A stretch of DNA of 52,817 nt from Verrucomicrobia bacterium Tous-C9LFEB (GTDB lineage Bacteria > Verrucomicrobiota > Verrucomicrobiia > Methylacidiphilales > UBA1321), in NCBI GenBank assembly GCA_002304345.1, contig NEUU01000027.1, positions 1-52,817 on the forward strand, written 5' to 3'. Below the pieces are notes generated by a model, which was not told the DNA's origin, did no database searches, and saw only the letters and a program-made list of their open reading frames with translations. Shown here one piece after another: positions 25,161 to 35,804 of this stretch. The translations under genes were made by a program, and so were the position numbers. The stretch's first letter is position 1; the number at the start of each line of letters is the position of its first letter.

Positions 25161-26696
25161 TTATTCCTCCTCCGGTGGTGACAACTTGGTCCGCAAAGGT
25201 TTCTCCGGCAAAAAGCACACCGTCAGCAATGACAGGCTCGCGATAACGCCACCGGCAATGAACGTCGTTGCCGTCGCATGGCGGAACGCCCCCAGCACCA
25301 GATCGTGTTGATCCGTTGGCAACTGGGCGATGTATTGCACGCCCCGGTCCAGCAGGGAGTGACCGCCCATCGTGCTCTCGAAAAAGGAGGCGGGCAGCAA
25401 TCGGCGCAGTTCCATCGCGATGATCGTCCCGGAGATCGCCACGCCAACCGCGCCACCGAGCGAGCGGAAGAACGCGAGAGCCGAGGTCGCCACGCCCATG
25501 TCGCCCGGATCGACCGAATTTTGCAACGCCACGGAAATGTTCGGCATCACAAATCCCAGACCGAAGCCGAGCAGCACGAGCATGCCCACCGTCATCGCCG
25601 GTGTGGCGTGAAAAGCCGCCACCCATGCCAGAATGAAAAAGGCCACCGTGGCCAGCGACAAGCCGCACACGGGAAAAATCTTGTACCGACCGGAGATCGA
25701 AATCAGCCTGCCCCCCAGCACCGAGGAAACAATCACACCGCCCATCATCGGCGCCATCATCAGCCCCGCCTTCGACGGTGCCGCGCCGAGCACCAGTTGG
25801 AAATAAAGCGGCATGAACACCAGACTACCGAACAGCGCCATGCTCGTCAGCGCCATCACACTGACCGACACGACGAAGACCTGATTGCGAAACAGCCGCA
25901 GCGGCAGCACCGGTTCCTCCGCCCGACGCTCATGAAAAATCAACCACGTATATAAGAGACCCGCCATCACCGCCAACGTCACCATCAGCGGCGACAACCA
26001 CGCGTAGAGCGATCCGCCCCAGCTCAACAACAGCAGCAAGCTCGTCGTTCCACCCGTGATCAATCCCGCGCCAAGATAATCAATGCGGTGCGTCACTGCG
26101 CGATTCCGATGGCGCAAGCCCACCCCGATCAATCCCATCGCCACCGCGCCCACCGGCAGATTCACAAAAAAGATCCAGCGCCACGACAGCGCATCCGTGA
26201 TCACGCCACCCAGCAGCGGCCCCGCCACGCTGCATGTCGCAAACACCCCGCCGAACAGCCCTTGATACTTGCCCCGTTCGCGCGGCGGAATCAAATCCGC
26301 CACCGTCGTCTGCGCCAACACCATCAATCCACCCGCGCCGAGCCCTTGCAAGCCACGGAAGAGAATCAGATGCGTCATCGTCTGCGCCGCCCCGCACAAC
26401 ATCGAACCCAGCACAAAAATCGAAATCGCGACAAAGAAGAGTGGCTTTCTCCCGTACATGTCACTGAGCTTGCCGTAGAGCAGCGTGCTCGCGGTGGAGG
26501 TCAGCATGAACGCCGTCACCACCCACGACAAATGCGTCATCCCGCCGAGATCCCCCACCACGCGCGGCAATGCTGTGCTGACAATGTTTTGATCCAGTGC
26601 CGCCAGCGTCAGCGCCACCATCAGTCCCGCGAAAGAGAGCTGCACCTCACGACGGGAGGCGGTAGTGGATTCCGCAGCCGGTGGCAAAGTGGTCAT
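25161..26696 (-). CDS. MFS multidrug-type transporter (DHA2, EmrB/QacA)
   Basis: A 511-residue inner-membrane protein with about 14 hydrophobic segments. Motifs typical of drug:H+ antiporter family 2 are LDQNIVSTALPRVVGDLGG, the loop GKLSDMYGRKPLF and GLGAGGLMVLAQTTVADLIPPRERGKYQG. It probably exports toxic or small organic molecules. It lies 3 bp after the PadR-type gene, which likely represses it, and abuts the lyase gene. The partner membrane-fusion protein (EmrA type) is not encoded here. Confidence 0.93.
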   Translation of the reverse strand: MTTLPPAAESTTASRREVQLSFAGLMVALTLAALDQNIVSTALPRVVGDLGGMTHLSWVVTAFMLTSTASTLLYGKLSDMYGRKPLFFVAISIFVLGSMLCGAAQTMTHLILFRGLQGLGAGGLMVLAQTTVADLIPPRERGKYQGLFGGVFATCSVAGPLLGGVITDALSWRWIFFVNLPVGAVAMGLIGVGLRHRNRAVTHRIDYLGAGLITGGTTSLLLLLSWGGSLYAWLSPLMVTLAVMAGLLYTWLIFHERRAEEPVLPLRLFRNQVFVVSVSVMALTSMALFGSLVFMPLYFQLVLGAAPSKAGLMMAPMMGGVIVSSVLGGRLISISGRYKIFPVCGLSLATVAFFILAWVAAFHATPAMTVGMLVLLGFGLGFVMPNISVALQNSVDPGDMGVATSALAFFRSLGGAVGVAISGTIIAMELRRLLPASFFESTMGGHSLLDRGVQYIAQLPTDQHDLVLGAFRHATATTFIAGGVIASLSLLTVCFLPEKPLRTKLSPPEEE

Positions 26697-26699
26697 GGT

Positions 26700-27251
26700 T
26701 TATTTCCCCGCTCCCAACGGTTTCGCGCTCGCCTTGCGGCTTCCACTTCCGAGCAATCCCGCGATCCAGTCCATTTCCAGCCGCGTCTTCGCCGTCACAA
26801 ATTCGGAAGCTTGTTGCACATAGGGTCGCTTCTTCGTCTCGGGGGCCTCCAGCCGCGCCGCCGTCCGCTCCAGGCGTTCGTGGAGCGCCGCCAGACGCGC
26901 TTCCAGAATACGACATCGCGCGCGAGCCTCGATCAGGTGAAAGTGATGCACCCGGATGAGAAACTCCCGATCGTCCCGCGCCATCGCTTCGGGAAACTCC
27001 GCGATGCGCGACTTCAACAGGCTCTTGCCCTGGCTTGTCAGCGAGTAGACGTGCCGCTCCGGCCGCCCCACCTGCGCCAACGTCGTGCTCGTTACGACCC
27101 CCTCCGCTTCGAACCGGCGCAGCAGCGGGTAGAGCTGATTATTATTCAGCAGGCACGAGCCTCCCAGCATCGCTCCGGCGGAATGGCGAATTTCGTAGCC
27201 ATGCCGCGAACCGGACCAGAGGCTGGCGAGAATGAGGATATCGACGTACAT
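26700..27251 (-). CDS. PadR-family transcriptional regulator
   Basis: A 183-residue protein. Residues 1-80 form the PadR winged helix (MYVDILILASLWSGSRHGYEIR, NNNQLYPLLRRFEAEGVVTSTT, RPERHVYSLTSQGKSLL). The remainder is a C-terminal helical dimerisation domain. It is the first gene of an operon with the MFS exporter and the lyase. A perfect 17-bp palindrome ends 3 bp from the ATG and leaves no space for a Shine-Dalgarno, so the message may be leaderless. Phenolic or drug-like ligands are typical of the family. Confidence 0.93.
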   Translation of the reverse strand: MYVDILILASLWSGSRHGYEIRHSAGAMLGGSCLLNNNQLYPLLRRFEAEGVVTSTTLAQVGRPERHVYSLTSQGKSLLKSRIAEFPEAMARDDREFLIRVHHFHLIEARARCRILEARLAALHERLERTAARLEAPETKKRPYVQQASEFVTAKTRLEMDWIAGLLGSGSRKASAKPLGAGK

Positions 27252-27253
27252 AC

Positions 27254-27270
27254 TAGGTTAACTTAACCTA
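27254..27270. promoter_or_regulatory. Probable PadR operator
   Basis: The perfect palindrome TAGGTTAACTTAACCTA (8-bp arms, 1-bp centre) sits 3 bp upstream of the PadR start codon. PadR-type repressors bind similar A/T-rich palindromes at their own promoters, so this is probably the autoregulatory operator for the PadR-MFS-lyase operon. Confidence 0.7.
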
Positions 27271-27499
27271 GAAACACCTTGCCAGCTTTTCCGCCACCGT
27301 CAATGGCCGCATTGCCTCCAACGTAATTGATTCCATTCCTTTTTACGCGCATCCCCAATGCGTCACGAACCCGCTCCCAGCACGGTTTGTTACTTGCTTG
27401 CAAACTTTTTTTGGAAAAATGGTGAATTTTTATCGCATTCCCAAAGTTTTTTCTTACGTTAACAGTCCGGAATTACACAGGAAAAAACAGATTCAGGGA

Positions 27500-30400
27500 A
27501 TGAATCCCAGACAGATGTGCGCAATGAAACAGAACGGACTACCGCCTAAACAAGGTCTTTACGACCCGCAATTTGAACATGACGCCTGCGGCGTCGGATT
27601 TGTTGTCCATATGAAGGGCAAGAAATCACACGAGATGGTGCGCCAGGCACTGACCGTTCTGGTCAACCTCGACCACCGCGGCGCGGTCGGTTGCGAACCC
27701 AATACCGGTGACGGCGCGGGCATCCTGCTCCAGCTCCCGGACAAGTTCCTGCGCAAGGCGACCAAGTCCCTTCCCTTCACGCTCCCGAAGCTCGGCCAGT
27801 ACGGCGTCGGCATGGTTTACACCGCACCGGAAGCCGACATCCGCGCCAAATCGTGCGCCATTCTGGAAAAGATCATCGCGGAAGAGGGGCAAACCCTCCT
27901 CGGCTGGCGCGACGTCCCCACGGTCAACGCCTCCCTCGGCAACACCGCCAAGGCCAGCGAACCGTTCATGCGCCAGGTCTTCATCCAGCGCAACGCCAAG
28001 TGTACGGACGATCTCTCGTTCGAACGCAAGCTCTACGTCATCCGCCAGCGCGCGCTCAATGAAATCCGCCGCAAGGACATCGACACCGCCTGGTACATCG
28101 CCAGCATGTCGTGCCGCACCATGGTCTATAAAGGCATGCTGATGCCCGCCCAGGTCGACCGGTATTATCCCGACCTGCTCGATCCCGCGATGGAAACCGC
28201 CCTCGCGCTGGTTCACTCCCGTTTCTCGACGAACACCTTCCCGAGCTGGGATCGTTCGCATCCGTACCGCTACATCGCCCACAACGGTGAAATCAACACC
28301 CTGCGCGGCAACGTCAACTGGATGGCCGCCCGCCAGTCCCTCTTCCAGAGCGAGCTCTTCGGCGACGACATCAAGAAGATCCTCCCTATTATTAATGAGG
28401 ACGGCTCCGACTCGTCGATGTTCGACAACTGCCTGGAACTCCTCCTCATGGCCGGCCGTTCGCTGCCGCACGCCATGATGATGATGGTGCCCGAACCGTG
28501 GGAAGGCCACGACACCATGCCCGAGGACAAGCGCGCCTTCTACGAATATCATTCCTGCCTCATGGAACCGTGGGACGGCCCCGCCTCCATTGCGTTCACC
28601 GACGGCACGATCATCGGCGCGACGCTCGACCGCAACGGCCTGCGTCCCTCCCGCTATTATGTGACCAAGGATGACCTCGTCATCATGGCCTCCGAAGCGG
28701 GCGTCCTCCCGATCGAACCCGAGCGCATCCTGAGCAAGGGCCGCCTCCAGCCCGGCCGCATGTTCCTCGTGGACATGCAACAGGGCCGCATCGTCGCGGA
28801 CGAAGAGATCAAGACCAAGTTCGCCAACAAGCACCCCTACCGCGAGTGGCTCGACAAGAACCACATCCTGCTCGCCGACTTCCCCAAGCCGAAGCACGTC
28901 GCCGAATCCGACCACAAGACCGTGGTCCAGCGCCAACAGGCGTTCGGTTACACCTTCGAGGACGAGAAGATCATCATTGGCCCGATGGCCAAGGATGGCG
29001 TGCAGCCGATCGGCTCCATGGGCACCGATACTCCGCTGGCCGTGCTCTCGGATCGCCCCACGCTCCTCTATAATTACTTCAAGCAGCTCTTCGCACAGGT
29101 CACCAATCCCCCGATTGACCCCATCCGCGAGGAATTGATCACGTCGACCAACACGATGCTCGGACCGGAGGCGAATCTCCTCAAGCCGACGCCGGAAAGC
29201 TGTCGCATGATCAAGCTCGACCACCCGATCCTGACCAACACCCAGTTGGAGCAGCTTCGCCAGGTCGACCTCCCCGGCTTCAAGGCGGGCACCTTCTCCA
29301 TGCTCTTCCCCGTCGCCGATGGGGCCAAGGGTCTCAGCAAGGCCATCGACCGCCTCTTCACCGAGGTGGATGCCGCCATTGAAAAGGGCACCAACCTCAT
29401 CATCATTTCCGACCGTGGCGTCGACAAGGACAAGGCCGCCATCCCGGCCCTCCTCGCCGTCTCCGGCCTGCACCATCACCTGATCGAAAAGGGCACCCGC
29501 ACCCGCGTGGGCCTCGTCCTCGAATCCGGCGAACCCCGCGAAGTGCACCACTTCGCCGTGCTCATCGGTTACGGCGTCGGCGCGGTGAACCCGTACCTCG
29601 CCTTCGAGACGATTGACGACATGATCCAGCAGGGGCTTCTCCCCGGTCTCGATCACAAGACCGCCGTCAAGAACTTCATCAAGGGCGCGATCAAGGGCGT
29701 CGTCAAGACGATGGCCAAGATGGGCATCTCCACCGTCCAGAGCTACCGCGGCGCGCAAATCTTCGAAGCCGTCGGTCTGCACCAGACCGTCATCGACACG
29801 TATTTCAAGCGGACCCCTTCCCGCGTTCAGGGCATCGACATCGAAGCCATCGCGCAGGAACTCCTCGCCCGCCACCGCAGCGCCTTCCCGGATCATCAGG
29901 CGGCCACGCCCACCCTCGAAGCGGGCGGCGAATACAAGTGGCGCAAGGAAGGCGAAGCGCACCTCTTCAGCCCGGAGACCATCCACAAGCTGCAGAAGTC
30001 CGTCCGCCTCGGCGACTACAAGACCTTCAAGGAATACTCCAAGCTCGTCAACGAACAGGACAAGCAACACTTCACGTTGCGCGGCCTGCTCGACTTCAAG
30101 AAGTCCGAAGCCATCCCGCTCTCCGAAGTGGAATCGGTCGACACCATCGTGAAGCGCTTCAAGACCGGCGCGATGAGCTACGGCTCCATCTCCAAGGAAG
30201 CCCACGAAGCCCTCGCCATTGCGATGAACCGCCTCGGCGGCAAGTCCAACACCGGTGAAGGCGGCGAAGATCCCGAGCGTTACACGTGGACCAACGACAT
30301 CGGCGACTCCAAGAACTCGGCCATCAAGCAGGTCGCTTCCGGCCGTTTCGGCGTCACCAGCCTCTACCTCAGCGAAGCCCGCGAAATCCAGATCAAAATG

Positions 30401-32113
30401 GCGCAGGGTGCCAAGCCCGGCGAAGGCGGCGAATTGCCCGGCAAGAAGGTGTATCCTTGGGTGGCCAAGACCCGCCACACCACTCCCGGCGTGGGACTCA
30501 TCTCCCCGCCCCCGCACCATGACATCTACTCGATCGAAGATCTCGCCGAGTTGATCCATGACCTGAAGAATTCCAACCGTCACGCCCGCATCAGCGTCAA
30601 GCTCGTCTCCGAAGTCGGCGTGGGCACCATCGCCGCAGGCGTCGCCAAAGCGCATGCCGATGTCGTGCTCATCAGCGGATTCGACGGCGGCACCGGCGCT
30701 TCCCCGCTCTCCAGCATCAAGCACGCGGGCTTGCCGTGGGAACTCGGTCTCGCGGAAACGCACCAGACCCTCGTCCTCAACAACCTCCGCAGCCGTATCG
30801 TGGTGGAGACCGACGGCCAGCTCAAGACCGGCCGCGACGTCGCCATTGCCGCGATCCTCGGCGCGGAAGAGTTCGGTTTTGCGACCGCCCCGCTCGTCAC
30901 GCTCGGCTGTTTGATGATGCGCGCCTGCCATCTCAACACCTGCCCCGTCGGCGTGGCCACGCAGGACCCGAAGCTCCGCAAGAACTTCCAGGGCGACCCG
31001 CAGCACGTCGTCAACTTCATGAAGTTCATCGCCGAGGAACTCCGCGAAATCATGGCCCAGCTCGGCTTCCGCACGCTCAACGAACTGATCGGTCGCACCG
31101 ATCTCCTCGAGCCGCACAAGGCCATCACCCATTGGAAAGCCAAGGGCGTTGACCTCACCAACATGCTGTACCAGCCCAAGGCCGGTCCGGAAGTCGGTCG
31201 CTACTGCCAGATGCCGCAAGATCACGGCCTCGACAAGTCCATCGACGTCACCACCCTCCTCGACCTCTGCAAGCCCGCCATCGAAAAGGGCGAAAAGATC
31301 GAGGCGGAACTCGAGATTCGCAACATCAACCGCGTCGTCGGCACGATCCTCGGCAACGAGATCACCCGCAAGCACGGCGCCAAGGGATTGCCCGAAGACA
31401 CCGTCCATCTCCACTTCAAGGGATCGGCCGGTCAAAGCTTCGGCGCGTTCGTCCCGCCCGGTGTCACCCTCGAAATCGAAGGCGACGCGAACGACTACCT
31501 CGGCAAGGGCCTCAGCGGCGGTAAACTCATCGTTTATCCCCCGAAGACCTCCACCTTCGTCCCGGAAGAAAACATCATCATCGGCAACGTCGCCCTCTAC
31601 GGCGCGACCAAGGGTGAAGCCTACATCCGCGGCATGGCCGGCGAACGCTTCGGCGTCCGCAACTCCGGCGTTCACACCGTGGTGGAAGCCGTCGGCGACC
31701 ACGCCTGCGAATACATGACCGGTGGCACCGTCATCGTCCTCGGCCCGACGGGCCGTAACTTCGCCGCCGGCATGAGCGGTGGCGTCGCCTACGTCCTCGA
31801 CGAGGCCGGCGACTTCGCCAGCCGTTGCAACGCCGCCATGGTCGGTCTCGAAAAGATCGACCCCGATGAAGTCGAACACGTGCGCCGCCTCATCAAGCGC
31901 CACGCCGACTACACCGGCAGCCAACGGGCCTTCAAGGTGCTCGCCCTCTGGGAAGAGACCATGCCGAAGTTCGTCAAAGTCATGCCCAAGGATTACAAGC
32001 GCGTGCTCCAGGCCCTGAAGAAGGCCGAGCAAGCCGGTTTGAGTGGCGACGACGCCCTCAACGCCGCGTTCGAAGAAAACTCAACCGACGCCGCGCGCGT
32101 GGGTGGAGGTTAA
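27500..32113 (+). CDS. gltB: Glutamate synthase large subunit
   Basis: The large subunit of glutamate synthase makes glutamate from 2-oxoglutarate and glutamine. From the ATG at 27500 the product has 1537 residues. The class II amidotransferase nucleophile is the Cys in HDACGVGF (codon 27587, residue 30), which becomes residue 1 after a short propeptide is removed. The FMN domain carries GEGGE and [11 protein letters not shown], the 3Fe-4S cysteines lie in [17 protein letters not shown], and a C-terminal beta-helix ends the protein. The frame is open back to 27398, and an ATG at 27524 is also possible. It is followed by gltD after 96 bp. Confidence 0.97.
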   Translation: MNPRQMCAMKQNGLPPKQGLYDPQFEHDACGVGFVVHMKGKKSHEMVRQALTVLVNLDHRGAVGCEPNTGDGAGILLQLPDKFLRKATKSLPFTLPKLGQYGVGMVYTAPEADIRAKSCAILEKIIAEEGQTLLGWRDVPTVNASLGNTAKASEPFMRQVFIQRNAKCTDDLSFERKLYVIRQRALNEIRRKDIDTAWYIASMSCRTMVYKGMLMPAQVDRYYPDLLDPAMETALALVHSRFSTNTFPSWDRSHPYRYIAHNGEINTLRGNVNWMAARQSLFQSELFGDDIKKILPIINEDGSDSSMFDNCLELLLMAGRSLPHAMMMMVPEPWEGHDTMPEDKRAFYEYHSCLMEPWDGPASIAFTDGTIIGATLDRNGLRPSRYYVTKDDLVIMASEAGVLPIEPERILSKGRLQPGRMFLVDMQQGRIVADEEIKTKFANKHPYREWLDKNHILLADFPKPKHVAESDHKTVVQRQQAFGYTFEDEKIIIGPMAKDGVQPIGSMGTDTPLAVLSDRPTLLYNYFKQLFAQVTNPPIDPIREELITSTNTMLGPEANLLKPTPESCRMIKLDHPILTNTQLEQLRQVDLPGFKAGTFSMLFPVADGAKGLSKAIDRLFTEVDAAIEKGTNLIIISDRGVDKDKAAIPALLAVSGLHHHLIEKGTRTRVGLVLESGEPREVHHFAVLIGYGVGAVNPYLAFETIDDMIQQGLLPGLDHKTAVKNFIKGAIKGVVKTMAKMGISTVQSYRGAQIFEAVGLHQTVIDTYFKRTPSRVQGIDIEAIAQELLARHRSAFPDHQAATPTLEAGGEYKWRKEGEAHLFSPETIHKLQKSVRLGDYKTFKEYSKLVNEQDKQHFTLRGLLDFKKSEAIPLSEVESVDTIVKRFKTGAMSYGSISKEAHEALAIAMNRLGGKSNTGEGGEDPERYTWTNDIGDSKNSAIKQVASGRFGVTSLYLSEAREIQIKMAQGAKPGEGGELPGKKVYPWVAKTRHTTPGVGLISPPPHHDIYSIEDLAELIHDLKNSNRHARISVKLVSEVGVGTIAAGVAKAHADVVLISGFDGGTGASPLSSIKHAGLPWELGLAETHQTLVLNNLRSRIVVETDGQLKTGRDVAIAAILGAEEFGFATAPLVTLGCLMMRACHLNTCPVGVATQDPKLRKNFQGDPQHVVNFMKFIAEELREIMAQLGFRTLNELIGRTDLLEPHKAITHWKAKGVDLTNMLYQPKAGPEVGRYCQMPQDHGLDKSIDVTTLLDLCKPAIEKGEKIEAELEIRNINRVVGTILGNEITRKHGAKGLPEDTVHLHFKGSAGQSFGAFVPPGVTLEIEGDANDYLGKGLSGGKLIVYPPKTSTFVPEENIIIGNVALYGATKGEAYIRGMAGERFGVRNSGVHTVVEAVGDHACEYMTGGTVIVLGPTGRNFAAGMSGGVAYVLDEAGDFASRCNAAMVGLEKIDPDEVEHVRRLIKRHADYTGSQRAFKVLALWEETMPKFVKVMPKDYKRVLQALKKAEQAGLSGDDALNAAFEENSTDAARVGGG

Positions 32114-32209
32114 TCGACATCCCGAAGCACGAAAGCGGGTGTTGCCGCAGTCCCGATTGCGGCGCACCTCAAGACACAGCCACTACCAAGTAAGTAAAGA
32201 GACAAAGAC

Positions 32210-33688
32210 ATGGGCAAACCAACCGGATTTATTGAATTCCTTCGCGAGATTCCCGCCGACCGTCCTCCGCTGGAACGCGTCAAGGACTGGAACGAATTCC
32301 ACCTCCACCTCGACGACGCCAAGCTCAAGAACCAGGGTGCCCGCTGCATGGACTGCGGCATCCCCTTCTGCCATACCGGCCTCCTCATCAGCGGCATGGC
32401 CAGCGGTTGCCCCGTCAACAATCTCATCCCTGAGTGGAATGACCTGATCTATCGCGGCCTCTGGAAGGAAGCCCTCGATCGCCTCCACAAGACCAACAAC
32501 TTCCCCGAATTCACCGGTCGCGTCTGCCCCGCCCCCTGCGAAGGCTCCTGTACGCTCGGCGTCATCGAGCCCCCCGTCACGATCAAGAACATTGAATGTT
32601 CCATCATCGACAAGGGTTGGGCCGAAGGCTGGGTCACCCCCAACGCCCCCGCCACCCGCACCGGCAAGACCGTCGCCGTCATCGGTTCCGGCCCTGCCGG
32701 ACTCGCCGCCGCCGCTCAGCTCAATCAGGCCGGCCACACCGTTACCGTCTATGAGCGCGCCGATCGTCCGGGCGGACTCCTCATGTATGGCATTCCCAAC
32801 ATGAAGCTCGACAAGGAAAAGGTCGTCCTGCGCCGCGTGAAGCAGCTGGAAGCCGAAGGCGTCAAGTTCGTATGCAACGCCGAAGTCGGCAAGACCCACC
32901 CCGCCGAACAGCTCCTCAAGGAATACGACGCCATTGTCATCGCCACCGGTGCCACCAAGCCCCGCGACCTCCCGATTGACGGACGCCAAGCCAAGGGCAT
33001 TTACTTCGCCATGGAGTTCCTCACCGCCAATACCAAGCAGGTGTTGAACAAGGGCGGCGACTACATCAGTGCCAAGGGCAAAGATGTCGTCATCATCGGC
33101 GGCGGCGACACCGGCACCGACTGCGTCGGCACCTCCCTGCGCCACGGCTGCAACAGCGTCGTCCAGCTCGAAATTCTCCCCAAGCCTCCACTCGAACGCG
33201 CCAAGGATAACCCCTGGCCCGAATGGCCCAAGACCCTCAAGGTCGATTACGGTCAGGAAGAAGCGGCTGCCAAGTACGGTGCCGATCCCCGCACCTATCT
33301 GACGACCGCCACCAAGTTCGAGAGCGACGATGCCGGCAACGTGAAGGCCGTCCACACCGTTCAGGTCGAATGGACCAAGAACGACAAGGGCCAGTTCATC
33401 CCGAAGAACGTCCCCGGCTCGGAAAAAGTCTATCCCGCGCAGCTCGTGCTGCTCGCCATGGGCTTCCTTGGACCGGAACAGCCCCTGCTCGAATCCCTCA
33501 ACGTCGAGCGCGACCCGCGCAGCAACATCAAGGCCGAGCACGGCAAGTTCACCACCAGCATCCCCAAGGTATTTGCCGCGGGTGACTGCCGCCGTGGTCA
33601 AAGCCTCGTCGTCTGGGCCATCAACGAAGGTCGCGGCGCCGCTCGCGAATGCGATCGCTTCCTGATGGGCTCCACGAATCTGCCGTAA
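32210..33688 (+). CDS. gltD: Glutamate synthase small subunit
   Basis: The small subunit passes electrons from NAD(P)H through FAD and two 4Fe-4S clusters to GltB. The 492-residue product has Cys-rich N-terminal motifs ([43 protein letters not shown]), a first dinucleotide fold ([22 protein letters not shown], near residue 154) and a second ([15 protein letters not shown]), then [16 protein letters not shown] near the end. A weak ribosome site (AAGAGA) precedes the ATG. It is the second gene of the gltBD operon. Confidence 0.97.
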   Translation: MGKPTGFIEFLREIPADRPPLERVKDWNEFHLHLDDAKLKNQGARCMDCGIPFCHTGLLISGMASGCPVNNLIPEWNDLIYRGLWKEALDRLHKTNNFPEFTGRVCPAPCEGSCTLGVIEPPVTIKNIECSIIDKGWAEGWVTPNAPATRTGKTVAVIGSGPAGLAAAAQLNQAGHTVTVYERADRPGGLLMYGIPNMKLDKEKVVLRRVKQLEAEGVKFVCNAEVGKTHPAEQLLKEYDAIVIATGATKPRDLPIDGRQAKGIYFAMEFLTANTKQVLNKGGDYISAKGKDVVIIGGGDTGTDCVGTSLRHGCNSVVQLEILPKPPLERAKDNPWPEWPKTLKVDYGQEEAAAKYGADPRTYLTTATKFESDDAGNVKAVHTVQVEWTKNDKGQFIPKNVPGSEKVYPAQLVLLAMGFLGPEQPLLESLNVERDPRSNIKAEHGKFTTSIPKVFAAGDCRRGQSLVVWAINEGRGAARECDRFLMGSTNLP

Positions 33689-33735
33689 CGGCTCGTGGAG
33701 CATGTCCGTTGAAATGACGGCTGCGAATGCCTTTT

Positions 33736-33764
33736 TGTAGGGCGCTTCGGTGAAGCGCCCTCAT
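33736..33764. repeat. Triplet-loop hairpin after gltD
   Basis: The perfect hairpin GGGCGCTTC-GGT-GAAGCGCCC (33740-33760) is preceded by TTTTTGTA. It is one of the TGTAGGGCG family. It could help end gltBD transcription, but it lacks a T-run on the plus strand. Confidence 0.75.
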
Positions 33765-33814
33765 CGGCCACGATAGTATTTCCCTCTATCAAGTACGGGG
33801 TTCAGCGTCACCCT

Positions 33815-33885
33815 CTGAACAATCTCCTCGTTAGCACAGAAGCTTGCCACCCCAACCCGTCATCCTGAGCTTGTCGAAGGATCGG
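33815..33885. repeat. 71-bp direct repeat, left of GIY-YIG gene
   Basis: Matches 34275-34345 over 71 bp with a single mismatch. It ends in the CGTCATCCTGAGCTTGTCG arm. The two copies bracket the GIY-YIG gene in direct orientation. Confidence 0.93.
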
Positions 33886-33905
33886 TTTGCAACATAAATG
33901 GAGCG

Positions 33906-34235
33906 GTGAAATCGCCTTGCGTTTACATACTCTCCAGCAAAACGAAGGTGTTATATATTGGCGTGACCAGCGATTTGGAGGCAAGGCTTTGGCAGCATAA
34001 ACAAAAGAAAATTCCCGGATTTACGACCAAATATGACATTACTACATTGGTCCATTTGGAATTACTGCCCGACATGATGCAGGCCATTGCGAGGGAAAAG
34101 CAGTTGAAGGGGTGGGTGCGTGCCAAGAAAATTGCGCTCATTTTGGAGCATAATCCTCATTGGGAAGATTTGAGTGAGAGTTGGTACCGAAACTCCATCA
34201 TCATCCCACGCGATCCTTCGACAAGCTCAGGATGA
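33906..34235 (+). CDS. GIY-YIG nuclease-domain protein
   Basis: A 109-residue single-domain protein. Core motifs: CVYILSSKTKVLYIGVTSDLEARL, with VYI and YIG, Arg27 and His31; GFTTKYDITTLVHLE; then AIAREKQLKGW with the metal-binding Glu64; and NPHWEDLSESW. These match the small stand-alone GIY-YIG endonuclease family (YhbQ-like). Translation starts at GTG 33906 with GGAG just upstream. The last residues (PRDPSTSSG) and the stop codon are encoded by the flanking repeat. The gene lies between 71-bp direct repeats, so it may be a mobile or repeat-associated nuclease. Confidence 0.88.
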   Translation: MKSPCVYILSSKTKVLYIGVTSDLEARLWQHKQKKIPGFTTKYDITTLVHLELLPDMMQAIAREKQLKGWVRAKKIALILEHNPHWEDLSESWYRNSIIIPRDPSTSSG

Positions 34236-34345
34236 CGCGGAATGAAGTAATGTGTTAAGTGAAACGTGACGTCGCTGAACAATCTCCTCGTTACCACAGA
34301 AGCTTGCCACCCCAACCCGTCATCCTGAGCTTGTCGAAGGATCGG
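34212..34345. repeat. Paired-arm repeat C, right of GIY-YIG gene
   Basis: Inverted arms at 34212-34237 and 34318-34345 (core CTTCGACAAGCTCAGGATGA and its complement) enclose about 80 bp. The left shoulder GGAATGAAGTAATGT and the right shoulder ACCCCAACCC match copies A and B. Its right part (34275-34345) is the second 71-bp direct repeat. Confidence 0.9.
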
Positions 34346-34410
34346 GTGGGAAGCCATCGGACGCGTTTCTGGTTTTCAGCCAGACAGCCTGTAATTCAGT
34401 CCAGCCTACA

Positions 34411-35586
34411 TTACCGCAACTTCAGCGACATCTGGCGGCCATTCACCTCGTCATTCGAGGCCTTGGCCACAATCTGATCCACATCGACGTTACGGCTGAT
34501 CAAGTTCTCGATCATCGTGATCTTGTCCTTGTCCCCGATCTCCGTCTTCACCGTCATCCGGTTGATCGAAGTCGCCACGCTGTAGACATCACACGCCGTG
34601 CGCATGAACGGAATGTTGCTCTTGCGAATCAGGTCCACCGTCGAATCGGGCGGCAGCATCCCCCCGGTCAACACCACGCCCGAGATCGGGGCCGCGCCCG
34701 ATTCCCCGTGCTTGAGCACCGTCAAAATCAACTCATCGCGATCCCCGCCCGTGATGATCAGCGTTCCCGGCTCAAAATAATTCTCCACATTGCGCGCCGA
34801 CATCGCACCGATCTGCACGCGCGCCACGCGGCGGCGTTTGAAATCCGCCCCGGCCATAAACTCGCCCTTGATCTCCTCCCGCACCTGGTTGAGCGTCGGC
34901 TTGCGCAGCTCCGTGTTGTACGGCATCACGCCCAGCAGCGGCAGTCCGAGCCGCTTCAAACCGCGGGCTCCGTACTCGCGCACGAGATCCATCTTCTCCG
35001 GCAACACCTTGTTCAGAATCGCGCCGATCACCTCGACACCAAATTTCTCGAACAACGCCATGTTCAGTGCGATCTCGTCGATCGGTTTGCCGATGCCGCC
35101 CGAGCTCACGATGATCACCTTGCTATGCAGCATCTTCGCGACCGCCGCATTGGAGAGATCAAACACGCTGCCGACTCCCGCATGGCCCGTGCCCTCGATG
35201 ATGATGAAATTCTTTTCCCACGACGCCTCATCGAACGCATTTTGCACCTGCTTTTGCAGGTCCGGTAAATTCCCCGTCTCCAGATAGCGCCGGGTGAAGT
35301 TCGGCTCGACCGCGATGGGGCTCATCGCGCGCAGCGGCGAGCGCACTTTGTACGTGCGATTCACGAGCACGCTATCCTCGTCGATCTTCATGCCGTCGAT
35401 TTCCACGAAACGCTGACCGACCGGCTTGATATAACCGATGTTGCCGAAGCGCGACTGGAGCGCCGCGAAAAGACCGAGGGACGTGGTGGTCTTCCCGTCA
35501 TTCTGTCGTGTCGCGGCAATGAAAATGCGCGGCGTGACAAAATTCTTCAGGTCCAGACTGAGATCCATGGGGATGGCGTTAGACAT
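34411..35586 (-). CDS. BioD-like/DRTGG-domain protein (Pta N-terminal-type)
   Basis: A 391-residue protein. Residues 15-220 resemble a dethiobiotin-synthetase-like P-loop fold (RIFIAATRQNDGKTTTSLGLFAALQ; FIIIEGTGHAGVGSVFDLSNA). Residues 225-360 resemble the DRTGG domain (RRVARVQIGAMSARNVENYF, LIITGGDRDELILTVL, GVVLTGGMLPPDSTVDLI). This is the regulatory half of long phosphate acetyltransferases, here encoded separately from the catalytic half at 36120-37169. I start at the ATG at 35586 (MSNAIPMDLS). A regulatory or energy-sensing role for acetyl-phosphate metabolism is an inference. Confidence 0.85.
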   Translation of the reverse strand: MSNAIPMDLSLDLKNFVTPRIFIAATRQNDGKTTTSLGLFAALQSRFGNIGYIKPVGQRFVEIDGMKIDEDSVLVNRTYKVRSPLRAMSPIAVEPNFTRRYLETGNLPDLQKQVQNAFDEASWEKNFIIIEGTGHAGVGSVFDLSNAAVAKMLHSKVIIVSSGGIGKPIDEIALNMALFEKFGVEVIGAILNKVLPEKMDLVREYGARGLKRLGLPLLGVMPYNTELRKPTLNQVREEIKGEFMAGADFKRRRVARVQIGAMSARNVENYFEPGTLIITGGDRDELILTVLKHGESGAAPISGVVLTGGMLPPDSTVDLIRKSNIPFMRTACDVYSVATSINRMTVKTEIGDKDKITMIENLISRNVDVDQIVAKASNDEVNGRQMSLKLR

Positions 35587-35723
35587 GCGGTATTCCGGCG
35601 TTCTCTGCTTATGGAGAAATCCACGGAACATTCAACCCTAAAGGCAGGCCAGGGTGACGCCTCGTCCAATGACGACTCTGCGCCAAACAGCGCTCTTGCC
35701 GTGCACGGGATCATGGATCCGAA

Positions 35724-35767
35724 CTGTAGGGCGCTTCGGTGAAGCGCCGACTGGCACCGCTGGTGCC
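35724..35767. repeat. Two triplet-loop hairpins
   Basis: GGCGCTTC-GGT-GAAGCGCC (35730-35748) follows TGTAGG; then comes GGCACC-GCT-GGTGCC (35753-35767). Both have 3-nt loops. They lie upstream of the BioD/DRTGG gene. Confidence 0.8.
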
Positions 35768-35804
35768 AAGAGTGGAGAGCGCCTAGAAACACCCTTTTCA
35801 TTTA

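Noticed and set aside
27626..32032. 1468-codon frame antisense to gltB
   Set aside because: Same cause: strong codon bias of gltB leaves few stops in the opposite frame. The product is Asp/Gly/Val/Leu-rich without motifs.
33740..33760. Rho-independent terminator after gltD
   Set aside because: The hairpin is perfect, but no T-run follows and identical structures occur away from gene ends, so I list it as a repeat.
33815..34345. Possible CRISPR-like repeat-spacer arrangement
   Set aside because: Only two direct copies of 71 bp with a gene between; no short regular repeats or cas genes.
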